Shown here piece after piece: positions 35,920 through 45,038 of a stretch of 64,000 nt of DNA. Below the pieces are notes generated by a model, which was given only the letters and a program-made list of their open reading frames with translations, ran no database searches and had not been told where the DNA came from. The stretch lies in assembly GCA_943787405.1 (NCBI GenBank), contig CALSMH010000003.1, positions 62,001 through 126,000 on the forward strand. The letters run 5' to 3'. How positions within the stretch are numbered: position 1 is the stretch's first letter; every line of letters starts with the position of its first letter. The translations under genes and the position numbers were made by a program. The stretch is from an uncultured Nitrosomonadaceae bacterium. Its GTDB lineage: Bacteria; Pseudomonadota; Gammaproteobacteria; Burkholderiales; Nitrosomonadaceae.

Positions 35920-36699
35920 CTACCATATTAATCTTCCCCCAATTATGACCAAAATTGCCGCTAATGTTGGCCGCAATATTCGTTCTGGTATCCGCCCACC
36001 TATATGGCTCCCAATATAAATTCCTGGCAGGGAGCCCAATAATAAACTACCAAGCAACCCAAAATCTACTGTTCCAAGATAAACATGCCCTATTCCTGCT
36101 ATTAAGGTAAGTGGAACTGCATGGGCTATGTCACTACCAATTAGATTTATAGTAGGAGTGCGCGGATATAAAGTAATAAGCGCTACCATACCTAATGCTC
36201 CGGCACCCACCGATGTCATAGTTACTAGAATTCCTAAAACAACACCTGTCGTAATCGTTGCTGTAACTATATTCTGATCACGCCACGCTACTAGAGCGCT
36301 AAAACGGGATTTTCCTAAATATGCCAGTTGATTACGAAAAAATAATGCTAACGCAGTCAGAATTAAAGCTATTCCAAGTGTACTGGTAATTAAATCTGAG
36401 AAAATTTTATTTTCAACCCCTAGCGCATTTAACCCCAGCACAGTCAATAATGCAGCAGGTAAACTGCCTATTGATAGTCTTTTAACAAGTTTCCAGTCTA
36501 CGGTACCACGACGACCATGAACCCATACGCCACCTGCTTTTGTCAACGAAGCATACAATAAATCTGTACCTACAGCAGTAGCTGGGGAAATACTAAACCC
36601 CAGTATTAACAGAGGCGTCATAAGCGATCCTCCGCCTACTCCGGTGAGCCCTACAATAAATCCCACCAGCAAGCCTGATAGAGTGTAGCCCCATTCCAT
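35920..36699 (-). CDS. TauE/SafE-family sulfur-compound permease
   Basis: A 259-residue inner-membrane protein with about seven or eight helices of the TauE/SafE (DUF81) family. Characteristic are GLLVGFIVGLTGVGGGSLMTPLLIL at the N-terminus, AVGTDLLYASLTKAGGVWVH, and the matching second-half motif VTMTSVGAGALGMVALITLYP. It is first in the leftward cys run, 19 bases before cysI, so it probably exports sulfite or imports sulfate or another sulfur anion. Direction of transport cannot be told from sequence. Confidence 0.88.
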   Translation of the reverse strand: MEWGYTLSGLLVGFIVGLTGVGGGSLMTPLLILGFSISPATAVGTDLLYASLTKAGGVWVHGRRGTVDWKLVKRLSIGSLPAALLTVLGLNALGVENKIFSDLITSTLGIALILTALALFFRNQLAYLGKSRFSALVAWRDQNIVTATITTGVVLGILVTMTSVGAGALGMVALITLYPRTPTINLIGSDIAHAVPLTLIAGIGHVYLGTVDFGLLGSLLLGSLPGIYIGSHIGGRIPERILRPTLAAILVIIGGRLIW

Positions 36700-36783
36700 A
36701 CCGTTTATCCTAATTACCCAAAATTTTGAAGGCTGGATATTAACAATAAATTGATATATTATCTAATACTATTAAATTAGATT

Positions 36784-36804
36784 GTTATAATCAATAGTTA
36801 TAAC
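36784..36804. promoter_or_regulatory. Palindrome in the divergent cys/cysB promoter region
   Basis: GTTATAA, seven bases, TTATAAC: perfect 7-base arms, 20 bases before the cysB ATG and about 85 bases before the permease start. Position fits an operator for autoregulation by the LysR-type protein. A similar palindrome with the same arms lies at 40493. Confidence 0.4.
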
Positions 36805-36823
36805 ATCAACGAAAGCGAGAATT

Positions 36824-37750
36824 ATGAAACTACAGCAATTAAGATATTTATGTGAGGTTGTAAATCAAGACCTTAATTTATCCAGAGCTGCTAAGAAACT
36901 ACATACATCGCAACCTGGAATAAGCAAACAAATTCGGCTTCTAGAAGACGAGCTTGGTGTAGAAGTTTTCATTCGTAATGGCAAACGAATGGCTAGCATT
37001 ACCTCCCCAGGACAAACTATAGTTGAAATAGCCGAAAAAATTCTCAGAGAAGAAAATAATCTGAGATGTGTAAGTCAGGAATTTACAAATAAGGGTGTTG
37101 GATCTTTAACTGTCGCCACCACTCACACTCAGGCACGGTATGCTCTGCCCCCTACAATCAGAAAATTTACTACCCATTACCCAAAAATAAAATTAACAAT
37201 ACGTCAGGGAAATCCAACTCAAATATCCAAATTAGTGACTTCTGGAGAAGCAGATGTTGCAATTGCAACAGAAGCCATCGAATTTTTTCATGAACTTGTG
37301 ATGCTTCCGTGCTATCAATGGAATCGATGTATCATCACACCACCTGAGCACCCGCTACTTTCACTCCAAGAGGTTTCACTTGAAGCCATTGTGAAATATC
37401 CTATTATTACCTACGATTTTGCATTTACAGGACGCTCAAAGATCAATCAGGCTTTTGAAGCCAGAGGCTTAGCGCCCAATGTTGTATTAACTGCTTTAGA
37501 TGCCGATGTCATTAAGACATATGTGGAACTAGGGTTAGGTATTGGAATAGTTGCGCAAATGGCGTTTGATCCTAACCGAGACAAACATCTTCGCTCCATA
37601 GATGCAGGGCACCTTTTTGAGTCAAGCACTACACGCATTGGTATCAGAAAGAATAGCTATCTTCGCGAATATATATTTGATTTTATTCAAATGTTCTCAC
37701 CTCAGCTCAATAGAGCTACTGTCAAAAGAGCCATGGACAAACAGCTATAA
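36824..37750 (+). CDS. cysB: CysB-type LysR regulator of sulfur assimilation
   Basis: A 308-residue LysR-family transcription factor. The N-terminal helix-turn-helix is MKLQQLRYLCEVVNQDLNLS with AAKKLHTSQPGISKQIRLLE, the CysB/Cbl type. The effector domain carries THTQARYALPPTIRKF (the conserved CysB ligand segment), ITYDFAFTGRSKINQAF and GLGIGIVAQMAFD. CysB senses O-acetylserine or N-acetylserine and activates cys operons. It is divergent from the cys run with 124 bases between, as expected for its regulator. Confidence 0.94.
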   Translation: MKLQQLRYLCEVVNQDLNLSRAAKKLHTSQPGISKQIRLLEDELGVEVFIRNGKRMASITSPGQTIVEIAEKILREENNLRCVSQEFTNKGVGSLTVATTHTQARYALPPTIRKFTTHYPKIKLTIRQGNPTQISKLVTSGEADVAIATEAIEFFHELVMLPCYQWNRCIITPPEHPLLSLQEVSLEAIVKYPIITYDFAFTGRSKINQAFEARGLAPNVVLTALDADVIKTYVELGLGIGIVAQMAFDPNRDKHLRSIDAGHLFESSTTRIGIRKNSYLREYIFDFIQMFSPQLNRATVKRAMDKQL

Positions 37751-37874
37751 CTCTACGCGGGGGTAGATTGCATTTATTTTATTTACAAGATATAACAATG
37801 CAATGCTTTGTACAGCACATAGCAACTTGGAATTGTATAATTGTAATGACCCCGTTTAACTACTCTTTAAATCT

Positions 37875-39644
37875 GTGATTAAGCTCCTGCCCGACCTTAT
37901 TATTAATCAAATTTCTGCCGGCGAGGTAATTGAGCGGCCTGCTTCAGCACTTAAAGAAATACTTGAAAATAGTGTGGATGCTGGTGCCCTAGAAGTAAAG
38001 GTACAGCTTGAGGAAGGTGGGGTTAAATTAATCCGTGTAGTCGATAATGGCAACGGAATTACAAAGAATGATTTGCCTCTTGCCCTTACGCCTCATGCCA
38101 CAAGCAAAATTAAAACCTTGGAAGATTTGCAAAAAATAGGAAGCCTTGGATTCCGAGGTGAAGCACTTGCAAGTATCGCGTCAGTATCTAATTTAATTCT
38201 AGCAAGCCGGAAACCAAAAGAAAAACATGCCTGGCAAATACAAGCTAAAGCAGGGAGACTTTCACGACCCGAACCCTCATCACTTGTTAATGGAGTCACG
38301 GTTGAAGTACAAGACCTCTATTTTAATACTCCCGCACGGAGAAAATTTCTAAAAACAGAAGCCACTGAGTTTAGCCATTGTGAGGAGACCTTTAAGCGCA
38401 TTGCATTATCATCCCCTAATATTAGCTTTACACTACAACATAACGGAAAAATACGCCGTCACCTACGATCATCTGATGTAACACAACGAATTACACAATT
38501 ACTTGGAAGCGACTTTGAGCAGGCTGCCCTACTTATAAGCGAACAAGCAGCAGACTTGCATCTGTATGGATCTGTTGCATTACCAACCTATTCAAAATCT
38601 TCCCGTAATACACAGTATTTCTTTATTAATGGTCGCTTTGTGCGAGACAAATTAATCGCACATGCGATTAGAGAGGCCTATCGTGATGTTCTGCATCTGG
38701 ACCGGCACCCAACATATGTTCTATTTCTAAACATGAATCCAGAAGGCTTAGATGTTAATGTCCACCCAGCTAAAACTGAAGTTAGATTTCGCGATCCACG
38801 CGCATTACATCAATTCATTTTTCACACAATTAGCAGGTCATTAGCGTCTCCACACCAGAAACTAGAAACAAATAATTCCATGGGGGCTATAAATGAAGAG
38901 TCCACCCCTTCCACATCAGCCTTTGTAAGACAAGATCCCATGCAGCTCGGTAGGGAAACTTCACCTCCCTTTCATTATCAAAATCTATTTGGTGCAGGTA
39001 TCAAAACACAAATCTCCTCCTCCACTACTATCTCTGAGCAGGAGCAAAAACAGGAAGAAATTCCACCCTTAGGTTTTGCACTGGGACAGCTTATGGGCAT
39101 ATATATACTAGCCCAAAATAGTAAGGGTCTAGTCATTGTTGACATGCATGCAGCACATGAACGCGTAACTTATGAAAAACTAAAGTCATCGCTTGATAAC
39201 CACACAATCTCAATGCAACCACTGTTAATTCCTGTGACATTCCAGGGAGACGGATTAGATGTCGTCACTGCAGAAGAGAATAAAGAAGTTTTAAGTAATT
39301 TAGGCTTTGAAATTGCCATCCTCTCTCCTACCACACTAGCAGTGCGCGCAGTGCCGACTATACTAAAAGATGCCGACACTGTTAAATTGGCCAGGGACAT
39401 TCTAAATGAGCTTCGTGAGTTTGACACAAATCAGCTACTGACAAACAAACGCAATGAGCTCCTCTCAAGCATGGCCTGCCATAATGCAATTCGTGCTAAT
39501 CGAATATTAAGTCTGCCCGAGATGAATGCGTTGCTACGTGAGATGGAAGAAACTGAACGATCAGATCAATGTAATCATGGAAGGCCAACATGGTTTGAAA
39601 TTAGCCTAGCCAATCTTGATAAAATGTTTATGCGAGGGAAATAA
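37875..39644 (+). CDS. mutL: DNA mismatch repair protein MutL
   Basis: MutL couples MutS to downstream repair factors. The 589 residues open with the GHKL ATPase domain: IKLLPDLIINQISAGEVIERP, SVDAGA, RVVDNGNGI and HATSKIKTLEDL followed by GSLGFRGEALASI. The C-terminal dimerisation domain begins near residue 400 (GFALGQLMGIYILAQNSKGL) and includes DMHAAHERVTYEKLK. It ends near CNHGRPTWFEIS. GTG start without a clear ribosome binding site. Alone on this strand between cysB and bcp. Confidence 0.97.
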   Translation: MIKLLPDLIINQISAGEVIERPASALKEILENSVDAGALEVKVQLEEGGVKLIRVVDNGNGITKNDLPLALTPHATSKIKTLEDLQKIGSLGFRGEALASIASVSNLILASRKPKEKHAWQIQAKAGRLSRPEPSSLVNGVTVEVQDLYFNTPARRKFLKTEATEFSHCEETFKRIALSSPNISFTLQHNGKIRRHLRSSDVTQRITQLLGSDFEQAALLISEQAADLHLYGSVALPTYSKSSRNTQYFFINGRFVRDKLIAHAIREAYRDVLHLDRHPTYVLFLNMNPEGLDVNVHPAKTEVRFRDPRALHQFIFHTISRSLASPHQKLETNNSMGAINEESTPSTSAFVRQDPMQLGRETSPPFHYQNLFGAGIKTQISSSTTISEQEQKQEEIPPLGFALGQLMGIYILAQNSKGLVIVDMHAAHERVTYEKLKSSLDNHTISMQPLLIPVTFQGDGLDVVTAEENKEVLSNLGFEIAILSPTTLAVRAVPTILKDADTVKLARDILNELREFDTNQLLTNKRNELLSSMACHNAIRANRILSLPEMNALLREMEETERSDQCNHGRPTWFEISLANLDKMFMRGK

Positions 39645-39655
39645 GGCCACAAAAC

Positions 39656-40123
39656 TCAGGTCAATTCTTTAATCAACTGTAAAATTTCTACCGCATGATT
39701 TCGTGCCTTTACACTATATAAGGCATGCTTCAATACCCCATGCATGTCAACGATGAAAGTAGAGCGTAAAATACCAGACCTCATTTCACCATTTATCTCT
39801 GTGTCCCGCAAAACATCATATTTTGTACATACTTCATTTTTACTATCAGATAATAAACATATAGTAATATCATATTTATCTCGAAATGATCCGTGACTTA
39901 AGCAATCATCGCGACTAATACCAAAAATTACGGTGTCACAACCTGCAAATTTATCCTTCAATGCACTAAATTCTAAAGCCTGAACCGTACACCCAGGAGT
40001 ATCATCTTTAGGGTAAAAATAAAGCACCACATTCTTCTTATTCCTATAGTTAGACAGGCTAACCATCTCCATTTCAGCATCAGGTAAAGTAATATCTGGC
40101 GCCATCTCTCCTGCTAATAACAT
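39656..40123 (-). CDS. bcp: Peroxiredoxin, BCP/PrxQ type
   Basis: A 155-residue thiol peroxidase. The peroxidatic Cys is in FYPKDDTPGCTVQALEFS. The resolving Cys usually five residues later is absent (CTVQALEF has Leu there), but another Cys follows at KDKFAGCDTV, so it may resolve elsewhere or work as a 1-Cys enzyme. FGISRDD and the STFIVDMHGVLKHAL strand complete the fold. It reduces hydrogen peroxide and lipid peroxides, likely with thioredoxin. Convergent with mutL, 11 bases apart. Confidence 0.93.
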   Translation of the reverse strand: MLLAGEMAPDITLPDAEMEMVSLSNYRNKKNVVLYFYPKDDTPGCTVQALEFSALKDKFAGCDTVIFGISRDDCLSHGSFRDKYDITICLLSDSKNEVCTKYDVLRDTEINGEMRSGILRSTFIVDMHGVLKHALYSVKARNHAVEILQLIKELT

Positions 40124-40555
40124 TTATATCCTTTATGTTGATTTTTGTAGTTAAAATACGATGTTATCAAATACTTTTAAGCTAATTCTAGTTTACTTTA
40201 AATAAAAGAATATAACCTCTATATTTAAATTATTTACAAGGAGTTATTCTATCAATATTTATAACAAATGAAATCAAAGCAACCGTTTCATAAACTTACT
40301 ATACTTCTGCAAATTCAGCACCCTCACTGTCTTATATAAGAGTTTAATTTAGAGAGGGTTCCTTCTGTATGCTTTTTACAACCTTCTGCAGACAAATACC
40401 ATACTTAACTAGACAATATTTATTAATTCTGATATTAATATGACGGTCCTTTCGGTTTTAGGAATTAGTTTCTGAATGGCCGAAACGCTTTAGTTATAAT
40501 TTTATTATAACTTTATAGAATTACTACTCGTCATAAACAAATTGGGAGATTAAAA
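40124..40555. other. 430-base spacer upstream of the lipoprotein cluster
   Basis: AT-rich spacer between divergent bcp and the first lipoprotein gene. It contains the GTTATAAT palindrome at 40493. No gene or RNA recognised. Confidence 0.5.
40493..40511. promoter_or_regulatory. Palindrome upstream of the first small lipoprotein
   Basis: GTTATAAT, TTT, ATTATAAC: eight-base perfect arms, overlapping a TATAAT that could be the -10 element of the lipoprotein promoter. The arms match the cysB-upstream palindrome at 36784 (GTTATAA/TTATAAC) with a shorter centre. Confidence 0.35.
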
Positions 40556-40750
40556 ATGAAATACCTGCTCCTCGCTGCCGTAGTTACATTATCACTATCT
40601 GCCTGCGATTTATTTAGAGAAAAGGAAGTCGGTCAAGGAAAACCTGGGCAATATCCACCTAGCCTTTGGGATAAACGTGATAGTGCTCCTCCAGGACCTG
40701 ATGATGGTGCTGGTGATGCTGCAGATCGTCACGAAGCTCCTGCCGAATAA
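40556..40750 (+). CDS. Tiny lipoprotein 1
   Basis: A 64-residue protein with signal peptide MKYLLLAAVVTLSLSACDLF and lipobox LSAC, leaving a mature peptide of about 47 residues that is Pro/Asp/Gly-rich and probably disordered (SAPPGPDDGAGDAADRHEA). GGGAG lies 8-9 bases before the ATG. It is closed by a strong terminator. First of three similar genes in a row. Function unknown. Confidence 0.75.
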   Translation: MKYLLLAAVVTLSLSACDLFREKEVGQGKPGQYPPSLWDKRDSAPPGPDDGAGDAADRHEAPAE

Positions 40751-40768
40751 ATATTTGGCAAAACAAGA

Positions 40769-40796
40769 AAGCCGTCCTTCTGGGCGGCTTTTTTAA
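40769..40796 (+). terminator. Terminator of tiny lipoprotein 1
   Basis: AAGCCGTCC / GGGCGGCTT around TTCT followed by six T. Confidence 0.9.
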
Positions 40797-40848
40797 TTGT
40801 TACTTGGAATCAAACAAATCAACAATACAGCTAAATAGCCCTAAATAT

Positions 40849-40877
40849 TTGAGTAGTTTTAGTGCTTCTGCTATATT
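40849..40877 (+). promoter_or_regulatory. Promoter of tiny lipoprotein 2
   Basis: TTGAGT, 17 bases, TATATT, ending 35 bases before the ATG. The -35 and the first spacer bases (TTGAG[C/T]AGTT) are shared with the promoter at 41336. Confidence 0.55.
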
Positions 40878-40911
40878 GCATAAAATCTAAATATCTAACG
40901 GAATCTAAATA

Positions 40912-41103
40912 ATGAAATTTTATTCATTCTTGATTGTTACCCTATTTGCACTTTCACTTAGTGCATGTGGCGAAGGTAAAAAGAGCCTTGATGGCCATGA
41001 TATGGAAAAACCACCACCCTCAGCAGATGCGGCCCGTGATTCTGAGCCTAATTTTGATGACCTTGATAACCCTGATAAACAAGACAAGCCCAATAAATGG
41101 TAG
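40912..41103 (+). CDS. Tiny lipoprotein 2
   Basis: A 63-residue protein with signal peptide MKFYSFLIVTLFALSLSACG and lipobox LSAC. The mature peptide is about 44 residues, rich in Asp, Pro and Lys (PPPSADAARDSEPNFDD), and likely disordered. AACGGA is a weak ribosome binding site. Related in design but not obviously in mature sequence to its neighbours. Confidence 0.72.
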   Translation: MKFYSFLIVTLFALSLSACGEGKKSLDGHDMEKPPPSADAARDSEPNFDDLDNPDKQDKPNKW

Positions 41104-41411
41104 CTCTAATTAAGAAAAATTTAGACTTCCATTCGGCTAGATAAAAAGAGCCTATTACAAATAGAACTGTAACGGTTGAATTTAAAAATAAAAATTTCGA
41201 TTTAATCGACAGTCCACTAAGGATAAGGGTGAATTTATAATCACTTATAGGCAGAGGAAGGTGTATTTAAAAGTGATATTTTTATCTATATTCTTTTCAT
41301 TAAATGCCCTTTAAATCAAGCATAAAGTTTTATACTTGAGCAGTTAGCAACTTTAGAGTAAACTGCCCGACTCTACAACTTATTTATCATTACTACTAAG
41401 GAAACTAAACA
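41104..41411. other. Spacer between tiny lipoproteins 2 and 3
   Basis: About 308 bases with no gene. Its right end carries a promoter for the third lipoprotein. Confidence 0.5.
41336..41364 (+). promoter_or_regulatory. Promoter of tiny lipoprotein 3
   Basis: TTGAGC, 17 bases, TAAACT, ending 48 bases before the ATG. Confidence 0.5.
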
Positions 41412-41765
41412 ATGAAATTTTCACTAATCACAGCTGCTTTAGTCGCGCTAGCTCTTACTGCTTGCGGCAAACCACATCAAGCCAATCCAGAAAGTATTGA
41501 AGGGTACGGCACCAGAACTGAAGAAGGTACTACTGTAGCTGAAGAACGCGCTCAAGAAGGAGCGAATTCAGGTGTAGCTGACCCTTCAAAATTTGAAGTA
41601 AAAAGCTCTGGCCAAGACCATCAAACTGATGCAGAGCTTGCAGGTGAAGCAGCAGAAGATCCAGAGGATGAATACAGTGGTAAAGCAGTACTTCCAGGGC
41701 ATAACCTAGATGGCAATGGAAATCCTATCACTGATGGGAAAGATCCTACCAAGCTAATGCACTAA
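41412..41765 (+). CDS. Tiny lipoprotein 3
   Basis: A 117-residue protein with signal peptide MKFSLITAALVALALTACGK and lipobox LTAC. The mature part (about 99 residues) is acidic and low in hydrophobic residues (AGEAAEDPEDEYSGKAVLPG, then HNLDGNGNPITDGKDP), likely a disordered envelope lipoprotein; the Asp/Asn-Gly run could bind a cation. AAGGAAAC precedes the ATG. Ends at a long bidirectional terminator. Confidence 0.75.
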   Translation: MKFSLITAALVALALTACGKPHQANPESIEGYGTRTEEGTTVAEERAQEGANSGVADPSKFEVKSSGQDHQTDAELAGEAAEDPEDEYSGKAVLPGHNLDGNGNPITDGKDPTKLMH

Positions 41766-41789
41766 AAGATTTGCTTCTTGCGGTCTTGT

Positions 41790-41829
41790 AAATAGAAAAA
41801 GCCATCATTTATGATGGCTTTTTCTATTT
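41790..41829. terminator. Bidirectional terminator
   Basis: Perfect 18-base arms (AAATAGAAAAAGCCATCA and its complement) around TTTA, with T-rich ends on both strands. It serves tiny lipoprotein 3 and the convergent hydrolase gene ending at 41864. Confidence 0.92.
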
Positions 41830-41863
41830 CAAACTTAAACTATGGATTTAAAGAATTCCTAAT

Positions 41864-42631
41864 TTACACTAACTGACGCCAATCAAAACCATTACTCTGA
41901 TCTGCTACTCCGATCCAGTCTGGACTGCAGTTAATGGCCTCACTAAGTGCTGATTGAGCTAACTGCGGCGTATTATTTACCTCGCTCAAATGTGCCGCAA
42001 TAAGATGCTGAAGCAAGCTACAGTCTAGTTTTGACAAAAGCATTGCTGAAGAAGTATTCTCAAGGTGCCCTAAACGCCCTCCTACCCTCTGCTTCAAACT
42101 TTTAGGGTACTTACTGTTTGCAAGAAGCGTAGCGTCGTGATTACATTCCAATACAAGACCATGACAACGATTTAAAATTGTTTCGATGTGTGTTGTTGAA
42201 CAACCCGTATCAGTCAGCACCCCCAACTTAACAGAACCATTACTAAAAATAAATTGTGTCGGTTCCTGAGCATCATGCGGAACAGGATAGGGTTGAATAT
42301 CAATATCGCTAACAGAAAAGGCTTGGTGACTATCTATTATATTAATCTTAGATAAAGTAGAAAAAGTTTTTTTTGCCGCACGTTGCGTGCCATGAGTTAG
42401 CCAAACAGGAAGATCAAATTTACGAGCAAACCGCTCTACCCCACTAATATGATCAGCATGTTCATGGGTAATAATAATACCGTCTAACATATTTGGCTGA
42501 ATACCAAGTCTGAATAGACGGGCAATAATTTCTTTTGTTGAGAATCCACAATCTAATAGTAGCCTAGTATTCTTTTCTTCTACAATTAAACAGTTTCCTT
42601 TCGAACCGCTTCCTAGAGAGGCAAATCTCAT
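41864..42631 (-). CDS. Metallo-beta-lactamase-fold hydrolase, YycJ/WalJ type
   Basis: A 255-residue MBL-fold protein. It starts MRFASLGSGSKGNCLIVEEK, the YycJ-family signature, then LLLDCGFSTKE, the zinc motif ITHEHADHISGVERFA, the VPHDAQEPTQF segment and ECNHDATLL, and AAHLSEVNNTPQ near the end. Family members are putative 5' exonucleases linked to mismatch repair or cell-wall regulation; the substrate here is not established. Likely downstream of bamC on the same strand, with a 126-base gap. Confidence 0.9.
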   Translation of the reverse strand: MRFASLGSGSKGNCLIVEEKNTRLLLDCGFSTKEIIARLFRLGIQPNMLDGIIITHEHADHISGVERFARKFDLPVWLTHGTQRAAKKTFSTLSKINIIDSHQAFSVSDIDIQPYPVPHDAQEPTQFIFSNGSVKLGVLTDTGCSTTHIETILNRCHGLVLECNHDATLLANSKYPKSLKQRVGGRLGHLENTSSAMLLSKLDCSLLQHLIAAHLSEVNNTPQLAQSALSEAINCSPDWIGVADQSNGFDWRQLV

Positions 42632-42757
42632 ATTTGCTGCAAACGAATATAAAACTTGCCTGCAAAGAGGACATCTATATTAAATGGCATATTCAAAACA
42701 GAATAATTCTTTAATAAAATAATCCTCTCTTTCATCTTATATTCTTCTATAAACATG

Positions 42758-43864
42758 TTATTTAAGTTGCTCATATAACAAGTTCAAAATTCGATATGCA
42801 ATATCAGATTGCTGCAGTGAACCATCCACATTTACTATCTTTACTTCGCATCCAGATTCTGTGCCAGTAATTAGGACCCTATACTCCATCGGCCTATTCT
42901 CATCTTCATTATCATCACCTCCGAAGGGGTTAAATTTATCCCAAGCACCAGGCTCTACATTTATTTTATTCTCTGGGTCAACATACCGTACAAAATAAAT
43001 TCCTGCTGATCTATCTCGATCTTCAACAGTAAAACCAATGCGATCAAGTGCTAATCCAACACGGCGCCATGAACGGGCAAATGCTTCTTCCATCGTTAAA
43101 ATACCTTTATTTTCAGGGTTAAGGTAAGCGCGTTCTTTAACTTTTGAACTACTTACTACGGATCTAGCCCGCTCTTTAGCAACCCCGAAATACATAACTA
43201 ATTGTGCAAGCATTTCAGCTTCTAGATCCGGATCAGCTGGATGTTCCATACGACGATGGCTAATAAAAATTTCAGTTGTCCCCCCATCTCCTCGTTCCAA
43301 ACGAGTTCGAAATTTATCAAGCTCGATATTTGAAATTTTCCTAAGAAGAATGTTTTGTGGGGTAATGGCACGGTTTTCAGCCCAGTCTGTTTCTATTACC
43401 CCGGCCTCTGGTATTTCTACCGTAATACCAAAACCCATCTCCTTCCAAAAATCTTTAATAATAGGCCAGACTATTTCTGGTTCACTTTTTACTACTAACC
43501 ATCTTTGAGTACCAGAACGTTCGATTCTTATCATAGACTCATCAGAGTTTTCTGGCAAAAGGCGTATATTGGCTTCATTCTTTCCATCCGCGCGTTCTTT
43601 ACTATAAGCAGAATATGTTTTACTTTCTATTGGTTTTAAGTCCGGAACAACATAGCGACCTTCTGTCTCAGGTCCGGTCAAATCTGGTGGAACCTCAAGT
43701 GAAGGAGTCTTATCTACAACTGTTTGATATTCCATCTCTTTGTTCTCAGAACCAGTACGAGCATCATACAGATTGTATATAGCACAACCAGAAACTGACA
43801 TTGTCATGCCTAGCAATATAAATCTCCAACACCTAGTTTTTATTATCAAGTTTTCCGATAGCAT
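42758..43864 (-). CDS. bamC: Outer-membrane assembly lipoprotein BamC
   Basis: BamC is a lipoprotein of the BAM complex that inserts barrel proteins. The 368 residues begin with a signal and lipobox (LLGMTMSVSGCAI), then the unstructured BamD-binding N-terminal stretch (TPSLEVPPDLTGPETEGRYV) and two helix-grip domains (RWLVVKSEPEIVWPIIKDFW and RSWRRVGLALDRIGFTVEDR). It is 16 bases after dapA, the conserved order dapA-bamC of beta- and gammaproteobacteria. Confidence 0.92.
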   Translation of the reverse strand: MLSENLIIKTRCWRFILLGMTMSVSGCAIYNLYDARTGSENKEMEYQTVVDKTPSLEVPPDLTGPETEGRYVVPDLKPIESKTYSAYSKERADGKNEANIRLLPENSDESMIRIERSGTQRWLVVKSEPEIVWPIIKDFWKEMGFGITVEIPEAGVIETDWAENRAITPQNILLRKISNIELDKFRTRLERGDGGTTEIFISHRRMEHPADPDLEAEMLAQLVMYFGVAKERARSVVSSSKVKERAYLNPENKGILTMEEAFARSWRRVGLALDRIGFTVEDRDRSAGIYFVRYVDPENKINVEPGAWDKFNPFGGDDNEDENRPMEYRVLITGTESGCEVKIVNVDGSLQQSDIAYRILNLLYEQLK

Positions 43865-43880
43865 AATGCTGCAATAAAAA

Positions 43881-44759
43881 TTATAGCTGTATCCCTGACT
43901 GAATCATGGCATCTCTGACAAGCCCATGATGTTCCTTAGATAAATTTGTTAATGGCAGGCGCAACCCTATCTCCATCAATCCCATTTGTGCTACTGCCCA
44001 TTTTACTGGAATTGGATTAGCCTCAACAAATAAATCGCAGTGTAACCTCAATAATTTAGCATTAATAGAGCAGGCAGTAGTTACCTCCCCTGCAGATACT
44101 GCAACACACATCTCGTGAACTAATTTCGGCGCAACATTTGCTGTAACCGAAATTGTGCCATGCCCACCTTGTAATAATAAGGCCAGGCTACTTGCATCGT
44201 CACCACTATAGACTGCAAAATCTTCCGGGGCCCTACATAACAAATCAAACCCACGCCCCATATTTCCAGTAGCATCTTTAATTCCAATAATATTAGAGAT
44301 CTTAGAAAGACGTAATACCGTGTCATTATTAATATCTGCGACTGTTCTACCAGGAACATTATATATAATTTGAGGAATATCTACTGCTTCTGCAATACTC
44401 TTATAATGCTGATATAAACCTTCCTGGGTTGGCTTATTATAGTAGGGAACTACTGAAAGGCTTGCATCTGCACCGGCATCCTTCGCATAAGTAGAAAGAT
44501 CAACAGCTTCAGTTGTAGAATTTGCACCAGTTCCTGCAATTATTGGTATGCGTCCTGCCGCATGCTCTACAGCAGTACTAATTAATAGATTATGCTCTTT
44601 AAAATTTACTGTGGGAGACTCGCCGGTTGTACCAACCACTACAATACCGTCGGTTCCCTGCTCCACATGAAAATCAATCAGGGTGCGGAAACTCTCCAAG
44701 TCCAAGCTACCATCCCCGTGCATAGGCGTGACAATAGCGACTAAACTACCTTTAAGCAT
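43881..44759 (-). CDS. dapA: 4-hydroxy-tetrahydrodipicolinate synthase
   Basis: Condenses pyruvate and aspartate semialdehyde in lysine and diaminopimelate synthesis. The 292 residues show the family start ([17 protein letters not shown]), [10 protein letters not shown], the Tyr in IIYNVPGRT, the Schiff-base Lys in [13 protein letters not shown], and [20 protein letters not shown]. First gene of the dapA-bamC pair. Confidence 0.97.
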   Translation of the reverse strand: MLKGSLVAIVTPMHGDGSLDLESFRTLIDFHVEQGTDGIVVVGTTGESPTVNFKEHNLLISTAVEHAAGRIPIIAGTGANSTTEAVDLSTYAKDAGADASLSVVPYYNKPTQEGLYQHYKSIAEAVDIPQIIYNVPGRTVADINNDTVLRLSKISNIIGIKDATGNMGRGFDLLCRAPEDFAVYSGDDASSLALLLQGGHGTISVTANVAPKLVHEMCVAVSAGEVTTACSINAKLLRLHCDLFVEANPIPVKWAVAQMGLMEIGLRLPLTNLSKEHHGLVRDAMIQSGIQL

Positions 44760-45038
44760 GACGATTCATCCAGAAAAATAAACATTTTACATGAATCTTG
44801 CGTTTCCTATGAATATTCACATTATCTAGCCTAAATATTTTCTTCTACAAAGGCCAATTTACCCAATCATAGATGATTCTACAGTAAAATTTATCCCATA
44901 CTATATAAGCACTATATATCTGTAGCCAATAAGCCCAAGAGAGCATCATGCCCTCATGCATATACTACTATTATTTATTAACAGTTAGAATAACCAGCCT
45001 AATTAAAGTAATGATAAACATTAGCTAAAATAACAACT

